A DNA stretch of 64,000 nt from Acidimicrobiia bacterium (GCA_026002935.1 BPGH01000001.1:1103965-1167964); one strand, 5' to 3'. Shown: positions 7,424 through 15,730, numbered from the stretch's first letter. Made by a program: numbers and translations. The notes: generated from the letters alone by a model not told the origin.

Positions 7424-8116
7424 TCAGCCGGTCGTGACCTGCGCGGGCGGCCGCCAGCCGTTGCGGCGCGCGACGGCCACCGCCGCGAGCTGCGAGTTGA
7501 CGCCGAGCTTCGAGAGGATGCCGCGGATGTGCGAGCGCACCGTCGCGACCGAGACGTAGGTCGAGGACGCGATGAACTCGGCCGAGTGCCCCTCGAGGAG
7601 GTGCGCGAGCACCTCCTCCTCGCGGCGGCTCAGGCGCGAGAAGGGCTCGAGCCGCTCACGCTCTCGCGCGCGGTGCGAGCGGAGCAGGTCGAGCAGTTCC
7701 TCGCGCCTCGGCGCCGGCATCGCGCGCTCGCCGTGCAGCACGCACTCGACCGAGTCGAGCAGCTCGTCGAGCGGCGCGGTCTTCGAGACGACGCTCGACG
7801 CACCGGCCTCGACGCACTCCGCCCAGGCCGTCTCCGACGTGGACCCCGTCATCACCACGACCTCGACGCCACGCGCGCGCAGCGCCGGGATCACCGGCAG
7901 CGACGTCGCGGTGTTCCCGAGCTGGAGGTCGACCAGCGCGAGATCGGGCGCGCCCGCGGCGATGCGGTCGGCGAGGTCCTCGACGGGCTCGACGTCGACG
8001 ACCGAGGCCTCGATGCCGCGGCGCGAGAACGCGAACACGAGCGACTCGGCGAGCAGCTCGTGGTCCTCCACGATCGCGACGCGCGGGCGCGGGCTGGGTG
8101 CGGCGGCTGCGGTCAT
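7424..8116 (-). CDS. LuxR-type two-component response regulator
   Basis: 230 residues. Receiver domain: acidic pair E17/D18 (VAIVEDHE), phospho-acceptor D63 in LALVDLQLGN, the switch Thr in VVMTGSTSE and the Lys in SKTAPLDEL. The C-terminal LuxR/GerE helix-turn-helix reads LSRREEEVLAHLLEGHSAEF, with VSVATVRSHIRGILSKLGV as the recognition part. It is a NarL-type DNA-binding regulator. The ATG overlaps the stop of the histidine kinase gene upstream (ATGA), so the pair is one transcription unit and presumably one phosphorelay. Targets are not evident from the window. Confidence 0.93.
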   Translation of the reverse strand: MTAAAAPSPRPRVAIVEDHELLAESLVFAFSRRGIEASVVDVEPVEDLADRIAAGAPDLALVDLQLGNTATSLPVIPALRARGVEVVVMTGSTSETAWAECVEAGASSVVSKTAPLDELLDSVECVLHGERAMPAPRREELLDLLRSHRARERERLEPFSRLSRREEEVLAHLLEGHSAEFIASSTYVSVATVRSHIRGILSKLGVNSQLAAVAVARRNGWRPPAQVTTG

Positions 8117-9747
8117 GTGGCGATCCTCGGGTCGGCGGGGGTGGGGACGCGGCGGCGCTGCCCGGGCCGGGCGAGACGCCGGACGGGCACGGGTGCCGCG
8201 ACGCGCGCCCCGTCGGGGGCGGGACCGTCCGCGAGCCCGGCCCGCTCCTCGGGGGCGGCCGCCGGCTGGTGGGCGGCCGGCAGTGCGACGACGAAGCGGG
8301 CGCCCCCGCCCGGGCGCGGCTCGGCCCACAGCTCGCCACCGTGCGACCGCACGAGCGACCGTGCGATGTAGAGGCCGAGACCCTGCCCGTCGGGGCATCG
8401 CGCGCCGTCACCCCGGGCGCCGCGCTCGAATATGCGCTCCCGCTCGTGGTGGGGCACACCCGGACCGCGGTCGGCGACCTCGACGAGGACGAAGCCGCCG
8501 TCGCGCCGCGCGGTCACCTCGATCGCCGAGCCCGGGGCGTACCGGTAGGCGTTGCTGACGAGCCCGTGCACGACCTGTGCCAGGTCGGCCGGCTCGCCGT
8601 GCACCGCGAGCCGGGGCAGCCTCCAGCGCACCGGCATCCCGCCCGCGTGGCACACCGTGAGCATCGGCTCGAGTGCGTCGCCGATGCAGAAGGTCCGCCG
8701 CCCGCGGTCGCGCGGATCCATCGAGACCAGCGACCGCAGCCGCTCGATCTCCGCGACGAGCGCGCGCGCGAGGCGGGCGTCGAGGTGGTCACGTTCCTCG
8801 GCCGCGACGTCGAGCCGCCGCACGCCGCCCTCCAGCGCGACGACGGTGGAGCGCACCTCGTGGAGGGTCTCGGCGACGCGGGTCTCGAGGTCCTGGCGCT
8901 GGTGTTCGGCGACGTCGCGGAGGCGGTGCGACTGGTGGGCCGCGGCCCGCTGCACCGAGGCCGCGAGCTGGAGGTCCCCCGCCGCGGCGAACGCGGTGAG
9001 TGCCATCGCGACCGTGCGGACGATCGCCGGGGCTCCCCCCTGCAGGCCGTCGCCGCCGGGCAGGGCGAGCGCCAGCGCGGCCGACGACGCCATGCCGGCG
9101 AGCGCCGGTGCGAACGCGCCGAGCGCCGAGCCGGTGTCCTCCCGGTCGCGCAGCGCGAGCGCGCCGGTGAGCACCGCGAACGCGGCGGCGATCGCGGCGT
9201 GGACCGACGCCTCCGGCACGGGGCCGGTGATCGCCGCCCGGGCGACGGCGAACGCGGGGACGAGCGCGGCGATCGCGACGGTGGTGGCGAGCAGGGGCCG
9301 GATCGCGGTGTCGACCTGCGGACTCGTGAGGGCGACGGCGAGCGCCACGGTCGCGACCGCGCACGCCGCACCGAGCAGCGCGACGAAGGTGGGACCGTCC
9401 GACGCGTCGACGACGCCGGGGATGCCGAGCACCACGAGCGCGACCCCCGCCCAGAACGCGGGCGCCGCGCCGTCGACGCGCCAGCGGACGATCCCCGCCG
9501 CGCCGGCGAGGACGGCCATGCCGCCCGCGGCGGCGTCGAGCCGGTGCAGGTCGACCGTCCGGAACCCGAGCGGCCCGGACGCGTCCCCGCCGAACGCGGC
9601 CGCGAGCGCGAGTGCGGCCGCGAGCGCGAGGAGGGCGACCACGTAGGGCGCGATCCGCCGCTGCGGACGCAGCGCGCGCAGGGCTCGTCGATCCGGGCCG
9701 CGATATCCGGTTGGCGCCGACCTCGGGCACATCCGCCCAGCAGTCAT
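8113..9747 (-). CDS. Membrane sensor histidine kinase
   Basis: 544 residues from ATG 9747, chosen because GGGAAG lies 7 nt upstream; the frame is open for a further 42 codons without a better site. Residues ~33-260 are a string of Ala/Val/Leu-rich segments, roughly eight to ten transmembrane helices with no large extracytoplasmic domain, suggesting a membrane-internal or energy-state signal. The H-box is LHEVRST (His at ~296). The ATPase has N-box LVSNAYRYAP, G1 DRGPGVP and G2 GQGLGLYIARSLVRSHGGEL. A Pro/Ala-rich tail of ~45 residues ends the protein. It pairs with the overlapping LuxR-type regulator. Confidence 0.9.
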   Translation of the reverse strand: MTAGRMCPRSAPTGYRGPDRRALRALRPQRRIAPYVVALLALAAALALAAAFGGDASGPLGFRTVDLHRLDAAAGGMAVLAGAAGIVRWRVDGAAPAFWAGVALVVLGIPGVVDASDGPTFVALLGAACAVATVALAVALTSPQVDTAIRPLLATTVAIAALVPAFAVARAAITGPVPEASVHAAIAAAFAVLTGALALRDREDTGSALGAFAPALAGMASSAALALALPGGDGLQGGAPAIVRTVAMALTAFAAAGDLQLAASVQRAAAHQSHRLRDVAEHQRQDLETRVAETLHEVRSTVVALEGGVRRLDVAAEERDHLDARLARALVAEIERLRSLVSMDPRDRGRRTFCIGDALEPMLTVCHAGGMPVRWRLPRLAVHGEPADLAQVVHGLVSNAYRYAPGSAIEVTARRDGGFVLVEVADRGPGVPHHERERIFERGARGDGARCPDGQGLGLYIARSLVRSHGGELWAEPRPGGGARFVVALPAAHQPAAAPEERAGLADGPAPDGARVAAPVPVRRLARPGQRRRVPTPADPRIAT

Positions 9748-9787
9748 GAGTGTGCTTCCCTGCCCGATCTGCCCACTGACAGTGCAT

Positions 9788-9816
9788 GTTGTGCCTGGCC
9801 GAGTGGCTGCGGTCAA
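9788..9816 (-). promoter_or_regulatory. Candidate promoter of the sensor kinase operon
   Basis: TTGACC (9816-9811), 17 nt, CACAAC (9793-9788) reading leftwards; transcription would begin near 9780, ~33 nt before the ATG with its Shine-Dalgarno sequence. The -10 matches the consensus at only three positions. Confidence 0.3.
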
Positions 9817-9887
9817 GGGCGTTCGCCCCGGCGATCCGGACGAAACGGCACATCGAGGACGCGAACACCGCAAAAATTCGCGCCCTT

Positions 9888-9903
9888 CGTGACGGCCGTC
9901 ACA
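9888..9903. promoter_or_regulatory. CRP/GlxR-like palindrome
   Basis: CGTGACGGCCGTCACA contains a perfect 14-bp palindrome and fits GTGA-N6-TCAC, the CRP/GlxR half-site arrangement. It lies between the end of the DUF2237 gene and the kinase operon promoter, centred ~115 nt upstream of the proposed transcription start, which is far for classical activation. Confidence 0.35.
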
Positions 9904-9941
9904 CTCGGCCCGTTACCACCCGACGTGGTGGACCGGTGGCG

Positions 9942-10304
9942 TCACCCGTCGCGGGCGTGCGCGCGGAGCGCGTCCAGCGTGCACCACTCGAGCGCGCGCA
10001 CGTGCGTCGCGGCGAGGTGCACCGGCGGCGCGACGCCGGCCTCGAACGCCTCCTGCCAGCGCGACGCGCAGACACACCAGCGGTCGCCCTCCCGCAGGCC
10101 GGGGAACCCGATCTCCGGCCGCGGGGTGACCAGGTCGTTGCCGCGCAGCTGCGAGAACGCGAGGAAGTCCGCGGTCATCTCGGCGCACACGACGTGGACG
10201 CCGACGTCCTCCCCGCCGGTGTCGCAGCACCCGTTGCGGAAGAAGCCGGTCAGGGGGTCGAACCCGCACGGCTCGAGGTCACCGCCGAGCACGTTCTTCG
10301 CCAT
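9942..10304 (-). CDS. DUF2237 family protein
   Basis: 120 residues, the usual length of the family. The conserved core is NVLGGDLEPCGFDPLTGFFR followed by NGCCDTG, then HVVCAEMTADFLAFSQLRGNDL and the tail GDRWCVCASRWQEAFEAG; the Cys- and aromatic-rich blocks are the DUF2237 hallmark. The family has no established biochemical role. The ATG at 10304 follows GGGAGC. Not obviously in an operon; the kinase operon lies 195 nt downstream on the same strand. Confidence 0.85.
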   Translation of the reverse strand: MAKNVLGGDLEPCGFDPLTGFFRNGCCDTGGEDVGVHVVCAEMTADFLAFSQLRGNDLVTPRPEIGFPGLREGDRWCVCASRWQEAFEAGVAPPVHLAATHVRALEWCTLDALRAHARDG

Positions 10305-10379
10305 GCTCCCGATCCAACCACGGAGTGACCGGCGCCGCACGCCGGTCCCGGTGCCCGCCGTCCCGGGCCGGCGGGCCCG

Positions 10380-11090
10380 TCACGCCGGGCCGTCGCCCGG
10401 CTCCGGCTCCGTCGCCGCGCGAGCCTCCTGCAGTTCGGCGGCGAGCTCCGAGGGCGTCTCGATCTCGTCGCGGCCGCGGCGCGCCGAGCGCCACACCAGC
10501 ACCGCTACGACCGCGAAGGTGAGGGCGGTGAGCCAGAGGCGGTTGTCGCCCACCCAGTCGTTGAACGCGAGGATCGGGTCGGAGAACGCCGCCCCGAGCA
10601 GCCGGACGCCGAGCACCCGCACGAACGTCCCGCCGAGGTTCACCAGGGCGAACCCCCACCAGGCCATCCCGGCGGCGCCGGCGAGGAGGCAGATCCAGTT
10701 GTTCGGCACGATCGCGACGGCCGGCCAGGCGGCCCTGGCGAAGAACCGCTCGAACCACAGCACGATGCCGGCGCCCGACCCGAGGCGCCGCTCCATCCAG
10801 CGGATCGAGACGTCCCCGTAACGGCGCCCGAACCAGTAGAAGAGCGGGTCGCTCACGACCAGCCGGAGCACGGCCACGGCGACGAACGGCGCGAAGTCGA
10901 CCGTCGGGGAGACCAGGACCAGGTTCCGCAGACGCGGGTTGCACGCGAGCAGCAGCAGCGGCGCGTCGACGAGCAGGGTCGGCGCGAACGCGTCGCCGAC
11001 CCAGCCGAGGACCGTGAGCACGGCCATCGGCACCGCGAACAGCGCGACCCCCTTCGCGTCGATCGGGGCCGGAGCCGGCCGGTCGCTCAC
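10380..11090 (-). CDS. DedA/VTT-like membrane protein
   Basis: 236 residues from GTG 11090 (a second GTG at 11108 would add six residues). Hydrophobic segments surround a re-entrant-like core, DPLFYWFGRRYGDVSIRWME and the later VPNNWICLLAGAAGMAWWGF, which resembles the SNARE-associated/DedA arrangement of a charged loop followed by a Gly-rich helix and VNLGGTFVRV. The C-terminal ~35 residues are Glu/Ala-rich and cytoplasmic. DedA proteins help maintain membrane lipid topology and the proton gradient; here that role is inferred. CATGCT lies 6 nt before GTG 11090 and could be a weak -10. Confidence 0.6.
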   Translation of the reverse strand: MSDRPAPAPIDAKGVALFAVPMAVLTVLGWVGDAFAPTLLVDAPLLLLACNPRLRNLVLVSPTVDFAPFVAVAVLRLVVSDPLFYWFGRRYGDVSIRWMERRLGSGAGIVLWFERFFARAAWPAVAIVPNNWICLLAGAAGMAWWGFALVNLGGTFVRVLGVRLLGAAFSDPILAFNDWVGDNRLWLTALTFAVVAVLVWRSARRGRDEIETPSELAAELQEARAATEPEPGDGPA

Positions 11091-11139
11091 GGACCGAGCA
11101 TGGCACACGCGCGCGAACGGCCGGCCGCGGGCGCTCGGC

Positions 11140-11145
11140 TACGAT
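11140..11145 (+). promoter_or_regulatory. -10 element of the terC leader
   Basis: TACGAT lies 7-8 nt before the first conserved bases of the riboswitch (CCAGAGGGGGAGTA), so transcription would start right at the aptamer, near 11152. Confidence 0.5.
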
Positions 11146-11152
11146 CGCCGGG

Positions 11153-11312
11153 CCAGAGGGGGAGTACCCCATCACGGCGGCGTCGTCAGGACGGGTCCGG
11201 TCCGGCGTGACCGGCCCCGGCGCCGCCGGGCCGAGGCACGCGTCGGCCGGCACCGGCTCGCCCGGTGGTCGGCGTGGGTACACGGTCGGGGAAGACCTTC
11301 GGATCACGTCCG
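11153..11312 (+). promoter_or_regulatory. yybP-ykoY (manganese) riboswitch
   Basis: The leader of the TerC gene carries both conserved loops of the yybP-ykoY aptamer: AGAGGGGGAGTACCCC at the 5' side (loop L1, GGGGAGUA) with GGCGGCGTCGTCAGG after it, and GTGGGTACACGGTCGGGGAA followed by GACCTTCGG at the 3' side (loop L3, GGGGAAGACC). The family senses Mn2+ and classically precedes TerC/Alx-type exporters, as here. After the aptamer, CACCTC lies directly beside the ribosome site GAGGTG (11324-11335), which may be the expression platform at the translation level. Confidence 0.85.
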
Positions 11313-11340
11313 ACCCAACCGTGCACCTCGAGGTGGCCCC

Positions 11341-12387
11341 TTGGCATCGCTGGCTGCGGCATCGTCCTCCGCGAGAGACGCGTTCGTCGATCTCGACGTG
11401 CCCGCGTTCGCGTGGGCGGCACTGCTCGCCCTGATCGTCGCGATGCTGTCGGTCGACCTGTACCTGCACCGGGGCCACAGCGAACCGACGCCGCGGCGCG
11501 CGCTCGTCGAGTCGCTGGTGTGGGTGGCGTTCGGGCTCGGGTTCGTGTTCGTCGTGTGGGCGGCCTTCGGCGGCCAGGCGTCGGGCGAGTACCTCGCGGG
11601 CTATCTCGTCGAGAAGTCCCTCTCGGTCGACAACGTGTTCGTCTGGGCGGTCATCTTCTCGACGTTCGCGATCCCGCTGCGCTACCAGCACCGCGTCCTG
11701 TTCTGGGGCATCTTCGGCGCCCTGGTGCTGCGGGCGATCTTCATCTTCGCCGGCGTCGCGCTGATCAACCGGTTCTGGTGGCTGCTCGTGGTCTTCGGCG
11801 TGTTCCTCGTGTACACGGGGGTCAAGGTCCTGCGCCACCGCGAGGACGAGGGGACGCACGGCCACGACCGCGCCGTGAAGCTGCTCGAGCGGTTCATGCC
11901 CGTGTCGCGCACGCTCGACGGACACCACTTCTTCACGCGGATCGACGGCAAGCGCGCCGCCACGCCGTTGCTCGCGACGCTCGTCGTCGTCGAGTTCACC
12001 GACGTCGTCTTCGCGGTCGACTCCGTGCCCGCCGTGCTCGCGGTCAGCCACGAGCCGTTCCTCGTCTTCGCGTCGAACGCCTTCGCGATCCTCGGCCTGC
12101 GGGCCGCCTACTTCCTGCTGGCCGGCTGGCGCGAGCGCCTCCACTACCTCGGCCACGGCCTCGGGCTCATCCTCGTGTTCGTCGGCGTGAAGATGTCGAT
12201 CTCGCACTGGTACCACTTCCCGACCGCGGTCTCCCTCGGGGTGATCGTGGTGCTGCTGACGGGCGCGGTCGTCGCGTCGCGCGTCCGCGAGCGGCGGATG
12301 GCGTTCGCCGCGCAGGACGTGGGCGGGCCCGGCGCGGAGGCGGCCGGGACCGTGGCGCCGAGCGAGGCGCCCGGGCCGCGGCCCTGA
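11341..12387 (+). CDS. TerC/Alx-family membrane protein (likely Mn2+ exporter)
   Basis: 348 residues with about nine transmembrane segments. TerC hallmarks are EKSLSVDNVFVWAVIFSTF and LVVVEFTDVVFAVDSVPAVL, each with the acidic residues (SxDN, EFTDxxFAxDS) thought to coordinate metal in the membrane. I place the start at TTG 11341 because GAGGTG sits 5 nt upstream and nothing better lies in frame; this puts the ribosome site just beyond the riboswitch. Members (Alx, MntP partners, TerC) export manganese or load it into secreted enzymes. The Mn-type riboswitch ahead of it supports manganese export when the metal is in excess. Confidence 0.92.
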   Translation: MASLAAASSSARDAFVDLDVPAFAWAALLALIVAMLSVDLYLHRGHSEPTPRRALVESLVWVAFGLGFVFVVWAAFGGQASGEYLAGYLVEKSLSVDNVFVWAVIFSTFAIPLRYQHRVLFWGIFGALVLRAIFIFAGVALINRFWWLLVVFGVFLVYTGVKVLRHREDEGTHGHDRAVKLLERFMPVSRTLDGHHFFTRIDGKRAATPLLATLVVVEFTDVVFAVDSVPAVLAVSHEPFLVFASNAFAILGLRAAYFLLAGWRERLHYLGHGLGLILVFVGVKMSISHWYHFPTAVSLGVIVVLLTGAVVASRVRERRMAFAAQDVGGPGAEAAGTVAPSEAPGPRP

Positions 12388-12476
12388 CCCGGCCCGCTCC
12401 CGACGTTTCGCGTCCCCGCCGCGGCGGGTACCGGTGGCCCCGGCGGGGAGGGAGCGGGCGGAGCGGGGAGGCAGTG

Positions 12477-12830
12477 GTGCTCGAGCTCACGGTGCAGGCC
12501 GAGCCCCGCGAGCTCGCCCGGGTCCGCGCCCGCGTCGGCGAGGCCCTGCGGGCCCGGGGCCGGACCGAGGACCACCGCTGGAGGGTGAGCCTCGTGGCGT
12601 CCGAGCTGCTCACCCTCTCGATGCTGCAGGGCAACGAGACCGGCGCGGTGCTCCGCGTCGTCGAGCTCGCCGACGGGACCCGGGTCGAGCTCGTCGACGG
12701 CCTCGCCGGCGACGCCGCGTTCGACAACGACTCGGGCCACCTCGTCACCCGCCTCGCCTCGATCTGGGGTGTCGTGCGCGAGCCGTCGGGGACCCGAACC
12801 GTGTGGTGCGACGTCGGGCGCGGCCCCTAG
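12477..12830 (+). CDS. Anti-sigma-factor-like ATPase domain protein
   Basis: 117 residues with the outline of an RsbW/SpoIIAB-type HATPase: an N-terminal strand (LELTVQAEPREL), a helix, VSLVASELLTLSMLQGNE in the position of the N-box helix, and then VLRVVELADGTRVELVDGLA. The classical N-box Asn (SELVxNA) is not kept and the G-box is degenerate, so ATP binding is doubtful. GTG 12477 follows GGGGAGG by 5 nt. It stands alone; the STAS protein at 47818 is far away. It could also be a remnant regulator with protein-protein function only. Confidence 0.5.
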   Translation: MLELTVQAEPRELARVRARVGEALRARGRTEDHRWRVSLVASELLTLSMLQGNETGAVLRVVELADGTRVELVDGLAGDAAFDNDSGHLVTRLASIWGVVREPSGTRTVWCDVGRGP

Positions 12831-12891
12831 CGGGCGCGCCGGGCCCGGGTGCGGTGCACCGTGCGCGGTGCAGCGCGTGGCGCCGAGCGCG

Positions 12892-12897
12892 TACGTT
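12892..12897 (+). promoter_or_regulatory. -10 element, PhyH-like gene
   Basis: TACGTT ends 6 nt before the GTG start at 12904, giving a leaderless arrangement. Confidence 0.45.
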
Positions 12898-12903
12898 GGC
12901 GGC

Positions 12904-13725
12904 GTGATCCGGAGGCTGGCGAAGAACCTCGGCCTGCGCGAGGGGGACGCGCCCGCGGCGAGCGTCGCGCTCGAGCGCGACGGTTGGGCGCTGCTCCCCG
13001 GGGTGTTCGACCCGCCGGCGGTCGCCCGGCTGCGCGAGGAGATCGACGCCGTCTTCGCGACCCACCCGCCCGAGCGGTTCCGCGCCGACCGCGAGCACTA
13101 CCGCTACGAGATGCTGAACCGCAGCGCGGCGTGCCAGGAGGCGGTCGGGCACCCCCGGATCCTCGAGGTGGTCGAGCCGCTGCTCGGCGAGGACTGTCAC
13201 GTGCTCGCGAACACCGCGTGGCGGAACCCGCCCGACCACGAGGGCGGACCCTGGCACTGCGACGCCGGCCCGCACGTACCGCGTCCCGAGGGCGTGCCGT
13301 GGGACGACCGGATCCCGTACCCCGTCTTCGCGGTCGGCGCGCACTGCTACCTGCAGGACTGCACCGTCGACGACGGGCCGACGGCCGTCGTGCCGGGCAG
13401 CCACCGCTCGGGTCGCCTCCCGCCGTTCGACCGGATGTTCGACGACGACCTCGACCACGAGGGGCGGTCGCGCGTCGTGATCGAGGCGGCGGCGGGCGAC
13501 GTCGCGCTGTTCGTCTCCGACGTCTGGCACCGCGGACTCCCCGCGCGCGCCGGCGGCCGCGGCCGGTACTTCCTCCAGGTGCACTACGGGCGACGCGACA
13601 TCGCGCAGCGCCTGCGTCCTCCCGACGCCGCGCACCAGCTCTCCCCCGAGGCGGTCGCGCGGGCGACGACCCCGCGCGCCCGGACGCTCGTCGGGCTGCA
13701 CGACCCCTTCTTCTACGACGCCTGA
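12904..13725 (+). CDS. Phytanoyl-CoA dioxygenase (PhyH) family protein
   Basis: 273 residues, a 2-oxoglutarate/Fe(II) oxygenase of the PhyH family. The iron ligands are visible as H118-x-D120 in GGPWHCDAGPH and H209 in SDVWHRG; the co-substrate arginine is in GGRGRYFLQVHYGRR. VVPGSHRSG is the PhyH signature loop. Substrate unknown; relatives hydroxylate lipids or small natural products. The GTG start at 12904 is directly preceded by a TANNNT box. It runs convergently into a second Fe(II)/2OG oxygenase gene, but the two are on opposite strands and need not act together. Confidence 0.88.
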   Translation: MIRRLAKNLGLREGDAPAASVALERDGWALLPGVFDPPAVARLREEIDAVFATHPPERFRADREHYRYEMLNRSAACQEAVGHPRILEVVEPLLGEDCHVLANTAWRNPPDHEGGPWHCDAGPHVPRPEGVPWDDRIPYPVFAVGAHCYLQDCTVDDGPTAVVPGSHRSGRLPPFDRMFDDDLDHEGRSRVVIEAAAGDVALFVSDVWHRGLPARAGGRGRYFLQVHYGRRDIAQRLRPPDAAHQLSPEAVARATTPRARTLVGLHDPFFYDA

Positions 13726-13774
13726 CGGGCGCGCGACCCGAGGGGCGCGCGGCCCGCCCGCCCGGCGTGCCGGC

Positions 13775-14695
13775 TCAACCGGACGCCACCGGGACCGGGG
13801 CCTCGCCGGCGACCGTCGTGCGGTGCATGTGGCGGCGGTGCCCCGACACGTCGGCCATCACCATGTGTTGCACGCAGCGGTTGTCCCAGAACGCGACGTC
13901 ACCCGCCTCCCAGCGCCAACGGCAGGTGAACGCCTCCTGGGTGGAGTGCCGGAACAGGTGGTCGAGCAGGAGCCTCGCCTCGTGCGGGTGGAAGTCGGCC
14001 AGCCCGATCGTGTACTGCTGGTTCACGAACAGCGCGCGCTCGCCGGTCTCGGCGTGGACGCGCACGACCGGGTGCTCGCGCGTCTCGTGGGCCTCGTCGC
14101 CGGTGCGCACCGTCATCCCGGTGAACAGGTCGTGGACGGGCTGCATCTTCGGCGAGTAGGCGTTGACCGCGCTGTGCACGCAGCGCAGCCCGCACACGAG
14201 GCGCCGCATCCCCCGCGACAGCGCGCGGTAGGCGAGGTACTGGTTCGCCCAGATGGTGTCGCCCCCGTAGGGGGGCACCTCGATCGCGTGGAGGATCGAG
14301 CCCATCGGCGGCTCGGGCAGGAACGAGAAGTCCGAGTGCCAGATCCCACCGAAGGCGAAGCCCTGGCGCTCGGTCGGCTCGCGCACGACCGCGATCACCT
14401 CGGGGTGCTCGGGGATCGGCTGCACGAACGGGACGGGGCTGTACGGGCCGAACCGCCGGCTGAACGCGACCTGCCGCTCGGGCGTGAGCGACTGGCGCCG
14501 GAAGAACACGACCCCGTGGTCGAGCAGCGCCCGGCGGATCTCCGCGACCACGTCGTCGTCGAGGTCGCTCGCGAGGTCGACGCCGGACAGCACGGCGCCG
14601 CACGGCCCCGCGTACCGCTCGACGGTGAGGTGGCGGTACTCGTGACCCGGGGGAGCGGCCGGGACGGGGACCAGTGGGGGCCCGGTCGTGGTCAC
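13775..14695 (-). CDS. TauD/TfdA-family dioxygenase
   Basis: 306 residues. The jelly-roll oxygenase carries H120-x-D122 in GGIWHSDFSF, the distal H277 in DNRCVQHMVMADVSGH and the arginine-rich co-substrate stretch RRHMHRTTVAGE just after it; PPYGGDTIWANQYLAY is the conserved loop. These enzymes hydroxylate substrates such as taurine, alkyl sulfates or herbicide ethers and decompose them; which one is unknown here. The GTG at 14695 has TAGGCT 7 nt upstream (leaderless type). Divergent from the TIGR03086 gene; no sulfonate transporter is nearby. Confidence 0.9.
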   Translation of the reverse strand: MTTTGPPLVPVPAAPPGHEYRHLTVERYAGPCGAVLSGVDLASDLDDDVVAEIRRALLDHGVVFFRRQSLTPERQVAFSRRFGPYSPVPFVQPIPEHPEVIAVVREPTERQGFAFGGIWHSDFSFLPEPPMGSILHAIEVPPYGGDTIWANQYLAYRALSRGMRRLVCGLRCVHSAVNAYSPKMQPVHDLFTGMTVRTGDEAHETREHPVVRVHAETGERALFVNQQYTIGLADFHPHEARLLLDHLFRHSTQEAFTCRWRWEAGDVAFWDNRCVQHMVMADVSGHRRHMHRTTVAGEAPVPVASG

Positions 14696-14702
14696 GGCGC
14701 CG

Positions 14703-14708
14703 AGCCTA
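14703..14708 (-). promoter_or_regulatory. -10 element, TauD-like gene
   Basis: TAGGCT ends 7 nt before GTG 14695 on the minus strand. Confidence 0.45.
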
Positions 14709-14814
14709 AGCCCGCGGCCGGCGGCGGGCGAGGGTCGCGCGCTTGACCGTCCCGGCCCGCCCGGCGAGCATGCGCCCGGGCGCACCCCGGCGCCCCCGAC
14801 GAGAGGGTGCGACC

Positions 14815-15381
14815 GTGGAGACCACCGTGCTGCTCGAGCGGGTCGTCGACGAGACGACCCGCATCGTCGACGACGTCGCCGACGACCAGCTCGCGAACGC
14901 GTCCCCGTGCGACGGGTGGACCGTGCGGGACGTGATCAACCACATCACGGCGGGGGCGACGATGTTCGCCGTCAGCGCCGAACAGGGCGCCCTGCCCGAC
15001 GACGTGTTCGCACGACTCATGGGCGACAACCTCGGGGACGACCACCGGGCCGCCTGGGGTGCCGCGTCACGGCGGGCCGTCGAGGCGTTCGGGCAGCCCG
15101 GCGTGCTCGACCGGACGGTCACGCTGCCGTTCGGCACCATGCCCGCGGGCGTCGCACTGACGATCGCCGTGTTCGACCTCGCCGTCCACGCGTGCGACAT
15201 CGCGCAGGCGACCGGCCAGGCGATCGGCGACGAGGACACGTTCGCGGCGGCCCTCGAGGTCGGCCGGCAGATCGTGACCGACGACCTCCGCCAGCCGGGC
15301 CTGTTCGACCCCGCGCAGCCGGTCGCGGACGTTGCGCCGCTGCAGGAACGGATGCTCGCGTTCGCGGGTCGGCGGGTCTGA
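14815..15381 (+). CDS. TIGR03086-type / MDMPI N-terminal-like metal-binding protein
   Basis: 188 residues with the DinB-like four-helix layout of the mycothiol-dependent maleylpyruvate isomerase N-domain: [19 protein letters not shown] (the W-x-V-x-D-x2-x-H-I motif) and [16 protein letters not shown] with the second histidine-aspartate region. These proteins bind a divalent metal and some use mycothiol, the actinobacterial thiol. The substrate is unknown. GTG 14815 is preceded by GAGAGGG at ~8 nt. It converges with cspA; a strong hairpin separates them. Confidence 0.8.
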   Translation: METTVLLERVVDETTRIVDDVADDQLANASPCDGWTVRDVINHITAGATMFAVSAEQGALPDDVFARLMGDNLGDDHRAAWGAASRRAVEAFGQPGVLDRTVTLPFGTMPAGVALTIAVFDLAVHACDIAQATGQAIGDEDTFAAALEVGRQIVTDDLRQPGLFDPAQPVADVAPLQERMLAFAGRRV

Positions 15382-15415
15382 CGCCGGGGGCCGCGCCGCG
15401 TTCCCCGACGCGGAC

Positions 15416-15440
15416 GAGCCGCCGGGTGCACCGGCGGCTC
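15416..15440. terminator. Hairpin between convergent genes
   Basis: GAGCCGCCGG, five-base loop GTGCA, CCGGCGGCTC: a perfect 10-bp stem between the ends of the TIGR03086 gene (15381) and cspA (15466). No T-run follows on either side, so it would be a non-canonical, stem-only terminator serving both strands. Confidence 0.55.
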
Positions 15441-15465
15441 GGACGCGAAGACGACGAGTCGTCTA

Positions 15466-15666
15466 CTAGATGACGCGGACGTTCTGGGCCTCGTCGCCCT
15501 TGCGCCCGGGGGCCACGTCGAACTCGACGCGCTGACCCTCCTCGAGGGTGCGGTACCCCGCACCCTGGATGTTGGAGTAGTGGACGAAGATGTCCTTGTC
15601 GCCGTCGCGCGAGATGAACCCGTAGCCCTTCTCGGCGTTGAAGAACTTCACAGTGCCTTGTGCCAA
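15466..15666 (-). CDS. cspA: Cold shock protein
   Basis: 66 residues, full length for a CspA-type single-domain OB fold that binds single-stranded RNA and DNA. RNP1 is KGYGFIS and RNP2 is DIFVHYS. The start is TTG at 15666 with AGGAAAGAG 8 nt upstream. A TAGCCT -10 (15726-15721) predicts a ~48-nt leader, longer than most genes in this window. Divergent from typA, another protein linked to cold growth and ribosome function. Confidence 0.95.
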   Translation of the reverse strand: MAQGTVKFFNAEKGYGFISRDGDKDIFVHYSNIQGAGYRTLEEGQRVEFDVAPGRKGDEAQNVRVI

Positions 15667-15720
15667 CGCAATTGCTCTTTCCTGAACGCGAGCGGTCTGT
15701 CCACCCGCTCGTCGCCCGCC

Positions 15721-15726
15721 AGGCTA
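15721..15726 (-). promoter_or_regulatory. -10 element of cspA
   Basis: TAGCCT on the minus strand, giving a ~48-nt untranslated leader. No clear -35. Confidence 0.35.
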
Positions 15727-15730
15727 CCCC

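Noticed and set aside
7066-7437. A 123-codon frame in the intergenic region after the response regulator
   Set aside because: Arg/Pro-rich, no ribosome site or motif, and overlaps the stop of the neighbouring gene.
9914-9932. Terminator hairpin after the DUF2237 gene
   Set aside because: The stem is only about five pairs (ACCAC/GTGGT) and lacks a T-run.
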